Assembly (NCBI GenBank): GCA_004552595.1
Contig: SFNX01000050.1
Location: forward strand, 1 to 17,492
Source of the DNA: Lachnospiraceae bacterium
Lineage (GTDB): Bacteria; Bacillota; Clostridia; Lachnospirales; Lachnospiraceae
Direction of reading: 5' to 3'
Length of the DNA: 17,492 nucleotides
Shown: in pieces, positions 6,779-15,219 of the stretch
Layout: each line of letters starts with the position of its first letter
Position numbering within the stretch: position 1 is the first letter of the stretch
Program-made: the position numbers and the translations under genes
The notes under the pieces: generated by a model
Seen by the model: only the letters and a program-made list of their open reading frames with translations
The model's database searches: none
Told to the model about the DNA's origin: nothing

Positions 6779-8173
6779 TTAGTTTAATTTTAGTTTCTCG
6801 ACAATTTTTTCAAAATGCATGCCGTGAGAAGCCTTAACAAGTACTGTAGGTTTAACTCTATTTTCATTATTGTCAGCTATTACGCTGTCAGTCAGTTCAC
6901 ATATTTTGCACAGTGCTTCATCAAGCGTCTCGAAATAATATTTTTTGCCGCATATATTCGCTTTTTCATAAATATTAGACGATAAATTCCCAATACAGAT
7001 TAACAGTTCAGGGTCTGCTATAGATACATATTCCCCGACTTTGGCATGTAACTCTTCTTCGTTTTCACCAAGCTCAAACATGTCTCCAAGTATTGCTATT
7101 TTCTTGCCTTCTGCAAGCTTTAGTAAATCAAGCGCAGCCTTCATTGACTTAGGGTTTGCGTTGTAGCAGTCATCAATTACGTAGTGTTTGTTAGTCTCAA
7201 TAATATTACTTCTACCCTCAGTCGACTTGACAGACTCAATTCCTGCTTTTATCTCGTCTTCACTCATATTCAGTAAAAGACCAACCTTAGCAGCTGCAAG
7301 TGCATTCAAAACATGATGCTTTCCCGGAAGCGGAATGCATACATCAAAGCATGAATCCGTAGTGCAAATTTTGCATGTAGTAAATAGCATGCTTTTAGAT
7401 TCAATGTCCTTTGCATATATGTCATTTTTATCATCCAGACCATAATATATCGGAGTCTTATCGTTAACCCGTTTGATAGTTCTTAGCTTTTCATCGTCTC
7501 CGTTTAATACTGCAAAGCCTCTCTTATTCATTGACTCAAATATCTCAGACTTAGCCTTAAGAACACCGTCAAGGTCTTTAAGATTTTCAAGATGGCATGG
7601 ACCGATGTTCGTAATGACACAAATATCAGGCTTAACAATCTTAGATAAGCGGCTCATTTCATTAAAGTCAGAAATGCCCATTTCTACAACCGCAACATCG
7701 TGCGATTCATTAATCGAAAAAATCGTAAGCGGAACGCCTACTTCGTTATTAAAGTTACCCTTAGTCTTCTGTACGCTGTACTTCTCTTTAAGTACTGATG
7801 CAACCATTTCCTTAGTGCTTGTCTTACCAACACTTCCGGCGATTCCTACAATCTTAACATCAAGCTGCATCCTGTAAAATTCAGCTATGTCTTTTAATGC
7901 CTTAAACGAATCTTCTACCTGTATATAGTTGCCGCAAATATCATCAGGTACGTTTTCACAAATCGCTGCAAGTGCTCCTTTTTCAAGCACCTGTTTAATA
8001 AATGTGTGGCCATCTACTCTCTCACCTTTTGTTGCAATGAAAACGCAGTCCTCTTCGCATTTTCTTGAGTCGATTATTATATTTGACGCTTCTTTTTCTG
8101 CATCGTCTCCGTTAACAAGGAAGAGTTTGCCGCCACACGCCTTTGCTATATTTTCAAGTGTAAGATTTTTCAT
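6779..8173 (-). CDS. murF: UDP-N-acetylmuramoyl-tripeptide--D-alanyl-D-alanine ligase
   Basis: A 464-residue Mur ligase that joins D-Ala-D-Ala to UDP-MurNAc-tripeptide with ATP, the last cytoplasmic step of peptidoglycan precursor synthesis. The ATP loop GIAGSVGKTST (about 110-120), NFNNEVGVP (about 140-148) and the MurF-typical DDCYNANPKSM (about 334-344) are all present, followed by ILGDMFELG and, at the C-terminus, KASHGMHFE. I choose the ATG at 8173; a TTG-started frame from 8191 overlaps ddl by more and adds six residues of no family character. The start lies one base after the ddl stop and shows little ribosome site of its own, so translation is probably coupled to ddl. The substrate diamino acid at position 3 cannot be read from this sequence. 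Confidence 0.94.
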   Translation of the reverse strand: MKNLTLENIAKACGGKLFLVNGDDAEKEASNIIIDSRKCEEDCVFIATKGERVDGHTFIKQVLEKGALAAICENVPDDICGNYIQVEDSFKALKDIAEFYRMQLDVKIVGIAGSVGKTSTKEMVASVLKEKYSVQKTKGNFNNEVGVPLTIFSINESHDVAVVEMGISDFNEMSRLSKIVKPDICVITNIGPCHLENLKDLDGVLKAKSEIFESMNKRGFAVLNGDDEKLRTIKRVNDKTPIYYGLDDKNDIYAKDIESKSMLFTTCKICTTDSCFDVCIPLPGKHHVLNALAAAKVGLLLNMSEDEIKAGIESVKSTEGRSNIIETNKHYVIDDCYNANPKSMKAALDLLKLAEGKKIAILGDMFELGENEEELHAKVGEYVSIADPELLICIGNLSSNIYEKANICGKKYYFETLDEALCKICELTDSVIADNNENRVKPTVLVKASHGMHFEKIVEKLKLN

Positions 8174-8174
8174 A

Positions 8175-9218
8175 TTATTTATACTTATCAAGCGAAATTC
8201 TGATTATCCATTCACACAAATCACTGTATGATTTCCCGATAGCCTTTGCTTCCTGTGGAATAAGGCTTGTAGGTGTCATACCCGGGAGTGTATTTGCTTC
8301 AAGGCAATAAATTTTACCTGTCTTATCATCCATCATGAAATCCATGCGCGCATAAGTCTTAATTCCAAGTGCGTTATACGCCTTAATTGCTTCATCCTGT
8401 ATTGCCTTTGTTACACTTTCAGGAATTAAAGCAGGGCAAGTCTCAACTGCGGCACCCGCCTGGTATTTATGCTTATAATCATAAAATCCGTCACTCGGGG
8501 CTATCTCTACAACAGGAAGTGCTTCTCCTTCAATTACGCAGTCGGTAAATTCTCTTCCGTTAATAAACTGCTCAACTAAAACCTTGTCCTCGTATTTAAA
8601 CGCTTTATCAAGAGTCTCTTTGTATTCTTCTTCGTTATTAACTATGTATACGCCAACTGATGATCCACCGTTACAAATTTTAACAACAACCGGAAAATCA
8701 TCTATAGCATTAACTTCATCTCCCTTATGAATTACATATCCGTTCGGTGTGCTGACTCCATTCTGTTTAAATACAAGCTTTGTAATTTCCTTATCCATCG
8801 CAAGGGCAGATGATAAATAATCTGTTCCGGTATACTTTATTCCAAGAAGATCAAATGTTGCCTGAACCTTTCCGTTTTCACCGCAGTCTCCGTGAAGAGC
8901 CATAAACACAATATCAGAGGCTTTACATATTTCAATTACATTAGGTCCAAAAAGAGCATTCGATTTATCTTTTCTCAATGCCTTTACTGCTTCTATTTCA
9001 GGCTCATCCTCAGATATACTCTTAATCTCTGCTGCAAAGTCTCTATCAAGTGTAAATATATCTGCAATATTGTCAGGAACATCCTCATATCCAAGAAATA
9101 TATCCATAAGTACTACATTATATCCCTTTTCTTTAAGTGCCTTGTATACTCCCATCCCGGACACCAAAGATACGTCTCTTTCTGTACTTATTCCACCGGC
9201 AAGTACTGTAATATTCAT
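8175..9218 (-). CDS. ddl: D-alanine--D-alanine ligase
   Basis: A 347-residue ATP-grasp ligase that makes D-Ala-D-Ala in the cytoplasm. Motifs in order are LAGGISTERDVS (6-17, with Glu13 and Ser17), HGDCGENGKVQ in the first domain, NGGSSVGVY in the ATP-grasp loop, the omega-loop FYDYKHKY, and LEANTLPGMTPTSL near the C-terminus. The tyrosine in FYDYKHKY matches ligases that make D-Ala-D-Ala rather than D-Ala-D-Lac, so nothing suggests vancomycin resistance. The start overlaps the upstream membrane-protein stop as TAATG, with AAAGGAGAG ten bases earlier and a small hairpin just before it. With murF one base downstream it forms the usual ddl-murF pair, so product and consuming enzyme are made together. 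Confidence 0.95.
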   Translation of the reverse strand: MNITVLAGGISTERDVSLVSGMGVYKALKEKGYNVVLMDIFLGYEDVPDNIADIFTLDRDFAAEIKSISEDEPEIEAVKALRKDKSNALFGPNVIEICKASDIVFMALHGDCGENGKVQATFDLLGIKYTGTDYLSSALAMDKEITKLVFKQNGVSTPNGYVIHKGDEVNAIDDFPVVVKICNGGSSVGVYIVNNEEEYKETLDKAFKYEDKVLVEQFINGREFTDCVIEGEALPVVEIAPSDGFYDYKHKYQAGAAVETCPALIPESVTKAIQDEAIKAYNALGIKTYARMDFMMDDKTGKIYCLEANTLPGMTPTSLIPQEAKAIGKSYSDLCEWIIRISLDKYK

Positions 9219-10957
9219 TATTTATCTCTCTCCTTTGTATCCAAATCTTTGGATTTTGTGTAATATAATTCTCTTCTTATGCTGTAAAACGAATAAACAA
9301 TCAGCACGATTAATAGTGTTGTCTGAAGGCTTAGAATATTAGAAAGCTTCTGAATTATCGTTCCTTCATACGATACAGTAATTCTGCCTTCGTAGTCGCC
9401 TGTATATACTCTTGTAAGTCCGTTTATTCCGTTTCCGTCGACACGTATATTCATTCCTTCTTCGTTACGTGCCACGTAGCCCTTATAATATACAAACGGT
9501 ACGTCAACGCATGTGCATGCCTTGTCAATATCAACAGTTAACGTGTTTTTATCTCTTGTTACGCTTAACACTTCACCATTAGGACCATATGCATTGTCAC
9601 ATGTCTCTAAAAGGTCATCCACGTTATCAACACTCTCAGGCAGCCACTCTCCCGCTATTACCGTTGCCGTATATGGCTTGTAGTCAAAATAGTCATTGCT
9701 GAAATCAAAATATTCCCTTGTCTGATTAGAATATGTGAATATCGTCGTAATTGTCATTATTGCAAGTACGAGCGCAAGCACTATTCCGTACTTATTGACG
9801 TAATTATCGTTTCTGTTAATATATTCCTCGTTGTCATAGTCCTTAGGTGTATCTGATACTCCAAGACATAACGAGCCTGCAAGTCTGTAAATATAAATCG
9901 CGGCGCTTATACTAAATAATACCGAGCTTATCACATAAAATCTCCAAGGGAACTGAACCATCGAAAAGATTTTGCCTAATTTCTTCCAAGGCATAATTTC
10001 CGAAGCAAAAAGCGCGAAGGCAATTCCAAGTGTAAGACACTGATCGGCATATTTCATGACTGAATCGTCTTCTTTTCTGAAGAGTAGAACTCTTGGAATA
10101 ATTAGAATAAACAGCCCTATTCCAAGTGTCGGGAATGAGAGTCCGAAAATAGCCGAGACTTTTACTGCCTCCTGAACAGGCTCAATCCATGGGTATGACA
10201 CATAGAATGTAGTGCTCATAAACTGTTCAAGTATCGGAAGCCAGTACGAAATCGTTATAAACATTGTCACAAGTCCTGTAACAATAAGCTTTAGTAAAAG
10301 CTTTGGCTTTTTAATAAATACATCAAAATTAAGTAATAGCATTAGTACGATAAAAATCATGCACATTGCAAAACTTAACGTGTGGCACAAAAGAACAAAT
10401 GCCATTCCGGCTCCTAGAATCCACGGCTTATCCATATCCTCAAAGCACAAATTGTACACGCCGTATACTACAAGCGGAACAAAAATAAAGGCCGTATATT
10501 CTCCTACTGCTGCCCTGACAATAATATCATCAAGGTGATATGCGCAAAGCGTGAGAATTACGGCAGATAAAATACCGATATATCTGTTTTTGGAAATGTT
10601 CTTTCCGCAATAATAAGCTACAGCATAGCAAAATACTACGCATAGAATCATGAACAGATGATAAGAATTATTAATTGAAAAACCGCATACTCTTAATAAT
10701 GCAGGAATATACAGTAAGAAATCCGGGTAAAAAAGCGAGCTTGCATAGCCCATTCCTCCAAAGTAAGTAGGATTGACCTTTAGAAACGGCTTGCCCATTT
10801 CTATCTGCTGCTTAAGAGCTTCAATTCTTAAAATATGATATGAACTGTCATGTCCTAAAAGGCAGTACCTTGAAATCAAAGGACTGATGGCAACAAGTAT
10901 CGACACTAGCGTAACAGAAAAAAATATTTGATTTTCTCTTTGTTTAATCCATTTCAT
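9218..10957 (-). CDS. multi-span membrane protein, GT-C-like (PTPS-related domain)
   Basis: A 579-residue membrane protein with about 11 or 12 hydrophobic helices, the first at 11-30 and the last at 543-561. The first outer loop carries GHDSSYHILRIEALKQ (35-50), then FYPDFLLYIPALLR (76-89), a pattern I associate with the '6-pyruvoyl-tetrahydropterin synthase-related' membrane family. Despite that name, the layout resembles GT-C glycosyltransferases, where an acidic residue in the first loop is catalytic; Asp37 would be the candidate. A predicted outer domain of about 130 residues (409-542) lies between the last two helices. It has a promoter-like site upstream and leads the run into ddl and murF. 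A role in adding sugars to an envelope polymer or protein is inference; the donor and acceptor are unknown. Confidence 0.68.
   Translation of the reverse strand: MKWIKQRENQIFFSVTLVSILVAISPLISRYCLLGHDSSYHILRIEALKQQIEMGKPFLKVNPTYFGGMGYASSLFYPDFLLYIPALLRVCGFSINNSYHLFMILCVVFCYAVAYYCGKNISKNRYIGILSAVILTLCAYHLDDIIVRAAVGEYTAFIFVPLVVYGVYNLCFEDMDKPWILGAGMAFVLLCHTLSFAMCMIFIVLMLLLNFDVFIKKPKLLLKLIVTGLVTMFITISYWLPILEQFMSTTFYVSYPWIEPVQEAVKVSAIFGLSFPTLGIGLFILIIPRVLLFRKEDDSVMKYADQCLTLGIAFALFASEIMPWKKLGKIFSMVQFPWRFYVISSVLFSISAAIYIYRLAGSLCLGVSDTPKDYDNEEYINRNDNYVNKYGIVLALVLAIMTITTIFTYSNQTREYFDFSNDYFDYKPYTATVIAGEWLPESVDNVDDLLETCDNAYGPNGEVLSVTRDKNTLTVDIDKACTCVDVPFVYYKGYVARNEEGMNIRVDGNGINGLTRVYTGDYEGRITVSYEGTIIQKLSNILSLQTTLLIVLIVYSFYSIRRELYYTKSKDLDTKERDK
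9239..9254. repeat. 16-bp inverted repeat just before the ddl ribosome site
   Basis: ATCCAAA and TTTGGAT are separated by two bases, inside the last codons of the GT-C-like gene. In the message, a 5-bp stem with a 6-nt loop is more realistic than the full 7 bp. It ends a few bases before AAAGGAGAG of ddl and might help keep that site open. Confidence 0.3.
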
Positions 10958-11009
10958 TTCTATATTAATTCTCTAAATATGAAGTATGTTAACAACGCAT
11001 ATCTGTTTT

Positions 11010-11018
11010 ATTATATCA
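11010..11018 (-). promoter_or_regulatory. extended -10 promoter candidate for the GT-C/ddl/murF/galKT run
   Basis: The minus strand reads TGATATAAT: a perfect TATAAT (11010-11015) with TGA directly before it. The -35 position, around TACGCA, is poor, which extended -10 promoters tolerate. The predicted start is near 11003, giving a leader of about 45 nt. The site lies in the 94-nt gap after the PEGA gene. Confidence 0.5.
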
Positions 11019-11051
11019 TATATCACTTTGTATGCGTACTAGCAGCCATAA

Positions 11052-12518
11052 TTACTGAACTGCCGTAAGCTCTGAAAATGACATTGTAAGATCATTTCCG
11101 TCGTTTCCGACATTAATTGTATAGCTTTTTGTCTCATATCCCGATTTGGAAAGTGTAATCGTATGACTTCCCGTAACCTTAAGTGTGCTGCAAGGTGCAA
11201 TTCCTATATATGTTCCGTCAAGATATACTTCAACTCCTTCAGGTCCTTCTATATATATCTTCTTATTGTCAGAAATTATCGTATTTTCAGATACGTTACT
11301 GCTGTCAGCTGTAGAAGACGACGAACTTGAAGAAGCACCGGATGATGAACTCGATGATGAACTCGACGATGCACCGGATGATGAGCTCGACGATGAACTT
11401 GTAGAATCCGAAGAACTTGATGAACTTGATGAACTCGATGAATCTGAATTTTCTTCCTTATCAAGTTCAATAGCAATGTTAGCCATTTCGGAGCCTACTC
11501 TTATATTGGCATGAACAGTCTCATATCCTGCAAGCTCAACCCTTACTGAGTGGATCCCGTATTCAAGCGGAACTCTCTGTTCAAAGTCGGTCATAATTCC
11601 ATCAACATAAAGCTGTGCATAATCCGGAAAAATTTTGAACAGTACATGTCCGATTGCAACCTCTTCAATCTCAGCCTTTGATAAGTCAAGCTTTGTCTCT
11701 TTGTCTCTTGTAACCTTAAGAGTATCCCTTCCGACATATCCTTTATTTGTGACCTTAATATCATATGTTCCCTCAGGAACCGGGATAAGCATTCCTTCCG
11801 TAAGAATCGTAATAATGTCCTGACCTATCTCTATCCAACCGCCAACAAAATATGAATCATTTGTAACTCTTATATATCCGTGTCCTTCTTCAATCTGAAC
11901 AGAATATACATCCTTATCGATTCCTCTTACTGTAATTGTATCAAGTGACGTAACGTCTAATAACTTCCCTACTTTATCACCTGATGCAATTATTGCATTT
12001 GATGACATTTTATAAAGGTCGTCTGCAATTTTAATAGTCTTTCCTTTTTCGTCTATTTCGAATTTGTCAATATTGTTAAGTTCCCATGCATCCTTAGAAC
12101 GGCTTACCCTTGAAAGTCTTGAATCAAATGTTGTAAATTCAATATCAACAATATCACCGACCATAATTTCTGCTGCGGTAAGAGGGCCGTCGTTTTTTGT
12201 TAAAAACTCTGTCTTCCCGTCATATGACAAAGCCTTATCATCGCCTCCCTTAATATTCCTTAAGGTAATTTTCTTTTCTTCCACATCTTTACTTATTACG
12301 ATGCATGTATCACCTGCCGTAAGTCTTTTCTTACTTACAACAAGGTCTTCATCTCCTGTACTCTCCGCATTATCTGAATCTTCGCTCCCATGTTCCTTAC
12401 TCTGTGAGTAAATTGGATTACTTAAGCGCTTTTTCTCAGAGTATTCCTTTGCTACAAGTAAAAACAATACTGATGCAAATACAAGTAATGCAATTGTAGG
12501 TACTACCATTTTTTTCAT
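11052..12518 (-). CDS. membrane-anchored PEGA-domain protein with serine linker
   Basis: A 488-residue protein with an N-terminal membrane helix (about 5-23) and no lipobox, followed by an acidic stretch and a beta-rich region (about 65-225). Three PEGA-like modules follow: about 229-285, 291-353 and 421-485. The last is clearest, with VEVYLDGTYIGIAPC, then HTITLSKSGYETK. Modules two and three are separated by a serine tract (358-408) with only a few Gly, Ala, Asp and Thr. PEGA domains occur on surface proteins and are thought to bind or sit in the cell envelope; I know of no enzymatic role. The start overlaps the cca stop as ATGA. A second ATG three codons later is possible. The linker looks like a flexible spacer or a site for sugar attachment, which is inference. 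Confidence 0.75.
   Translation of the reverse strand: MKKMVVPTIALLVFASVLFLLVAKEYSEKKRLSNPIYSQSKEHGSEDSDNAESTGDEDLVVSKKRLTAGDTCIVISKDVEEKKITLRNIKGGDDKALSYDGKTEFLTKNDGPLTAAEIMVGDIVDIEFTTFDSRLSRVSRSKDAWELNNIDKFEIDEKGKTIKIADDLYKMSSNAIIASGDKVGKLLDVTSLDTITVRGIDKDVYSVQIEEGHGYIRVTNDSYFVGGWIEIGQDIITILTEGMLIPVPEGTYDIKVTNKGYVGRDTLKVTRDKETKLDLSKAEIEEVAIGHVLFKIFPDYAQLYVDGIMTDFEQRVPLEYGIHSVRVELAGYETVHANIRVGSEMANIAIELDKEENSDSSSSSSSSSSSDSTSSSSSSSSGASSSSSSSSSSGASSSSSSSTADSSNVSENTIISDNKKIYIEGPEGVEVYLDGTYIGIAPCSTLKVTGSHTITLSKSGYETKSYTINVGNDGNDLTMSFSELTAVQ
11295..11447 (-). repeat. serine-rich low-complexity coding tract
   Basis: These 51 codons encode residues 358-408 of the PEGA protein, mostly serine. All six serine codons appear, and a short unit ending in TCATCATCCGGTGC occurs twice, encoding SSSGA. 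Mixed codons show that serine itself has been kept, while the repeated unit shows some growth by duplication. Confidence 0.85.
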
Positions 12519-13879
12519 GCCTTTTCCAAAAGGTAATCGTAATTATTGTGTGAAGGCGTAATAAGAACATCGTCTAAAAGCGCCTTTAATATTTCACCAA
12601 GAATAGGGCCTTCCTTAATTCCTGAATTAATTAAATCTCTGCCTTTAATTTGCAGGTCTTTTATAGAAAGACAATCTTTTCTAAGGATTATCTCACGGTA
12701 TTTTTTTTCAAGCTCTGCAATGTATAAAAGCTTTTCTTCCCTTAAATATTCACTCTGTGAAAGCATGTCTGCAGTTCTTACTTTAAGCATCATTTCCATT
12801 CTGCTAAGCCCCACCATAACTATTAGTCTTCTGACGCTTTCATCAGTAAGCTTAGGTCTTAAATCATGCAATCTGACTAATGTTCTTACATTTTCGATTG
12901 TATCGTTATCAAGCTTTAAGCGCCTCATAATGTTAACAGCTATTTTTTCGGATGCTTCAGGGTGTTGTTTAAAATGGTCTGTTTGATTTTCATCGGTTGT
13001 TCTGCACGATGGCTTTCCAAAATCATGAAAGAGCATTGTAAGCTTTAATATTTTATTTTCTCTTTCATCAAATTGATCCTTAAACTTATCTATTTCAATA
13101 AGTGAATGTATTGTATGCTCACCGACCGAGTAAATGTGATGCTTTGTATTCTGCAAAGTATCCATACATAAATCAAATTCAGGAAGAATTACCTTTGTAA
13201 CGCCAAGCTCATAAGCCCTTCTTATTTTGTCGGGATGATCTGATTTAAGAAGCTTGATTAGCTCTGTTGCAATTCTCTCGGCACTTATTTTTGACAGATT
13301 TGCGGCTAACTCACTGATTGCGCTCTCAAGCTCTGAGTCCATTTCATAATCAAGCTCTGCACTAAACCTTAAAGCCCTTAATATTCTAAGTGCATCTTCA
13401 CTTAATCTCTCATTGGCATTTCCGACTGCCTTAAGAGTTTTTGATTCGATACAGCTTAATCCGTCAAATTCATCAATGAGTCCCGAAGAATCCGAATACG
13501 CCATTGCATTTATCGTGAAATCGCGGCGCTTTAAATCTTCTACAAGCCTGTCTGTAAAAATCACTTCCTTAGGATGACGCATATCCTCATATTCACTGTC
13601 GATTCTGTATGTCGTGATTTCATATCCGACATCGGCAAACATAACTGTGACGGTTCCATGCTGTATTCCTGTATCTATTGTACGTCTGAAGAGCTTTTTA
13701 ACCTGATTAGGCATAGCAGATGTAGTTATGTCCCAATCTTTAGGATTTCTCCCTAAAATAGAATCTCGCACACAGCCACCTACGGCATAGGCTTCAAAGC
13801 CGGCATCATTTAACGTATCAATGATGAGCTTAACCTTATCCGGAAGTTTAATTTGTATGCGAGATTTATCTAATACCAT
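12515..13879 (-). CDS. cca: CCA tRNA nucleotidyltransferase with HD domain
   Basis: A 454-residue class II nucleotidyltransferase that adds or repairs the 3' CCA of tRNAs without a template. The head has YAVGGCVRDSILG (31-43) and the metal-binding DWD at 48-50, then RRDFTINAMAY and EDALRILRALRFSAEL of the neck. An HD-type motif, LFHDFGKPS, lies in the C-terminal half. The start has AAGGA seven bases upstream. It follows ackA by 42 nt with no promoter in between, and overlaps the PEGA gene by four bases. Both tRNA genes in this window lack an encoded CCA, so full CCA addition rather than mere repair is needed here. A split A-adding or poly(A) activity is possible from family membership but less likely. 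Confidence 0.92.
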   Translation of the reverse strand: MVLDKSRIQIKLPDKVKLIIDTLNDAGFEAYAVGGCVRDSILGRNPKDWDITTSAMPNQVKKLFRRTIDTGIQHGTVTVMFADVGYEITTYRIDSEYEDMRHPKEVIFTDRLVEDLKRRDFTINAMAYSDSSGLIDEFDGLSCIESKTLKAVGNANERLSEDALRILRALRFSAELDYEMDSELESAISELAANLSKISAERIATELIKLLKSDHPDKIRRAYELGVTKVILPEFDLCMDTLQNTKHHIYSVGEHTIHSLIEIDKFKDQFDERENKILKLTMLFHDFGKPSCRTTDENQTDHFKQHPEASEKIAVNIMRRLKLDNDTIENVRTLVRLHDLRPKLTDESVRRLIVMVGLSRMEMMLKVRTADMLSQSEYLREEKLLYIAELEKKYREIILRKDCLSIKDLQIKGRDLINSGIKEGPILGEILKALLDDVLITPSHNNYDYLLEKA

Positions 13880-13921
13880 TTATGTTCCTTATGATTGCAT
13901 CGCGTGCTACTCATAAAGCTG

Positions 13922-15115
13922 TTATTTTACAAGAGCAACCGTTTCTTCACAAATTGCAAGTTCCTCGTTAGTTGGAACAACCATAACCTTAATCGGTGAA
14001 GATTCTGTAGAAATTTCGATTTCTTCACCTCTTATTTTATTCTTTTCATCGTCTATTTCTATACCTAAATACTTAAAGTATTCCATAACCGATTTTCTGA
14101 CTGATGCGTTGTTCTCACCAACACCTGCTGTGAATACAATTGCATCAACTCCGTTCATTGCAGTGATATATGAACCGATATACTTGGCAACATGATATGA
14201 ATATGTGTCAAGTGTGTCTGTAGCTCTCTTATTACCTTCTTCACTTGCTGATAACAAGTCTCTAAAATCACTTGAAATACCTGAGAGTCCGAGTACACCT
14301 GACTTCTTGTTAAGTATTGTATTCATATCTTCAACTGAGATGTTTTCTTTCTTACAGATAAATTCAATAATTGCAGGGTCAATATCACCTGAACGTGTTC
14401 CCATTATAAGTCCTTCAAGCGGAGTAAGTCCCATTGAAGTATCAACACACTTACCGTTAAGTACAGCTGAAATTGATGCTCCGTTTCCTAAATGACACAC
14501 AATAACCTTAAAGTTATTAATGTCTCTTCCTAATATTTCAGCCGTTCTCTTTGAAACAAATGAATGACTCGTTCCATGGAATCCGTAACGGCGCACTCTG
14601 TATTTTTCATAATATTCATATGGAATACCGTAAAGATATGCCTTAGAAGGCATTGTCTGATGGAATGCCGTATCGAAAACCGCTACCATTTTAACCTGAG
14701 GCATTAATGCCTTGCAGGCAGAAATTCCGATTAAGTTAGCAGGATTGTGAAGTGGCGCAAGGTCGTTACACTCTTCAATTGCCTTGATTACGTCATCATC
14801 AATTAATACGGCTTCTGCAAACTTCTCTCCGCCATGAACAACTCTGTGTCCAACGGCATCAATTTCTGAAAGAGACTTAATTGCACCGGTCTTTTCATCT
14901 GTGAGTGCTTCGATTACAAGCTCCACAGCCTTCTTATGGTCAGGCATTGGGATTTCTTTAGTAATCTTGTCGCATCCCTTTGACTGGTTGGTAATTGCCG
15001 AACCTTCTATTCCGATTCTCTCACAAAGACCTTTAGCCAATACTTCCTTTGAGTCTGAATTAATGAGCTGATACTTAAGTGATGAGCTTCCACAGTTAAT
15101 TACAAGTACATTCAT
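13922..15115 (-). CDS. ackA: acetate kinase
   Basis: A 397-residue ASKHA-fold kinase that turns acetyl phosphate and ADP into acetate and ATP, a main energy step in fermenting anaerobes. Signature NCGSSSLKYQL (7-17) holds Asn7, GHRVVHGGEKF (89-99) holds Arg91, FDTAFHQTMP includes Asp148, and YGFHGTSH includes His180; LGNGASISA and the late GVGEN complete the set. Length is typical. The start has GGAGG eight bases upstream. No phosphotransacetylase gene is next to it, so acetyl phosphate must come from a pta encoded elsewhere. The 104-nt gap upstream separates it from tRNA-Pro and contains a nested inverted repeat. Butyrate kinase is a relative, but its length and motifs fit acetate kinase better. 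Confidence 0.96.
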   Translation of the reverse strand: MNVLVINCGSSSLKYQLINSDSKEVLAKGLCERIGIEGSAITNQSKGCDKITKEIPMPDHKKAVELVIEALTDEKTGAIKSLSEIDAVGHRVVHGGEKFAEAVLIDDDVIKAIEECNDLAPLHNPANLIGISACKALMPQVKMVAVFDTAFHQTMPSKAYLYGIPYEYYEKYRVRRYGFHGTSHSFVSKRTAEILGRDINNFKVIVCHLGNGASISAVLNGKCVDTSMGLTPLEGLIMGTRSGDIDPAIIEFICKKENISVEDMNTILNKKSGVLGLSGISSDFRDLLSASEEGNKRATDTLDTYSYHVAKYIGSYITAMNGVDAIVFTAGVGENNASVRKSVMEYFKYLGIEIDDEKNKIRGEEIEISTESSPIKVMVVPTNEELAICEETVALVK

Positions 15116-15142
15116 TTAAACGCCTCCAAAAAACATTCAAAA

Positions 15143-15201
15143 TCACGTATATGCATATTACAAGTGAATCAAAATGATTTAATGCAGTGCCTGCTACGTG
15201 A
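15143..15201. repeat. nested inverted repeats in the ackA leader
   Basis: Three inverted repeats sit inside each other: TCACGTA (15143-15149) with TACGTGA (15195-15201), TGCAT (15152-15156) with ATGCA (15182-15186), and AATCA (15167-15171) with TGATT (15175-15179). Together they could fold as one interrupted hairpin in the ackA leader RNA, or act as paired protein sites in DNA. No T-run follows it directly in the minus direction, so it is not a standard terminator. Confidence 0.45.
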
Positions 15202-15219
15202 CACAATAAAATAAAAAAA

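Noticed and set aside
8174..8191. TTG-started six-residue extension of MurF
   Set aside because: The ATG at 8173 fits the family N-terminus and the tight junction with ddl.
8175..9218. Ddl as a possible vancomycin-resistance D-Ala-D-Lac ligase
   Set aside because: The omega-loop reads FYDYKHKY with the tyrosine of ordinary D-Ala-D-Ala ligases, and no vanH or vanX neighbour is present.
11185..11514. Plus-strand frame with DDELDDEL acidic repeats, and a minus-strand frame with HHRVHHPVHRR repeats
   Set aside because: Both are out-of-frame readings of the serine tract in the PEGA gene; they have no ribosome site or family match.
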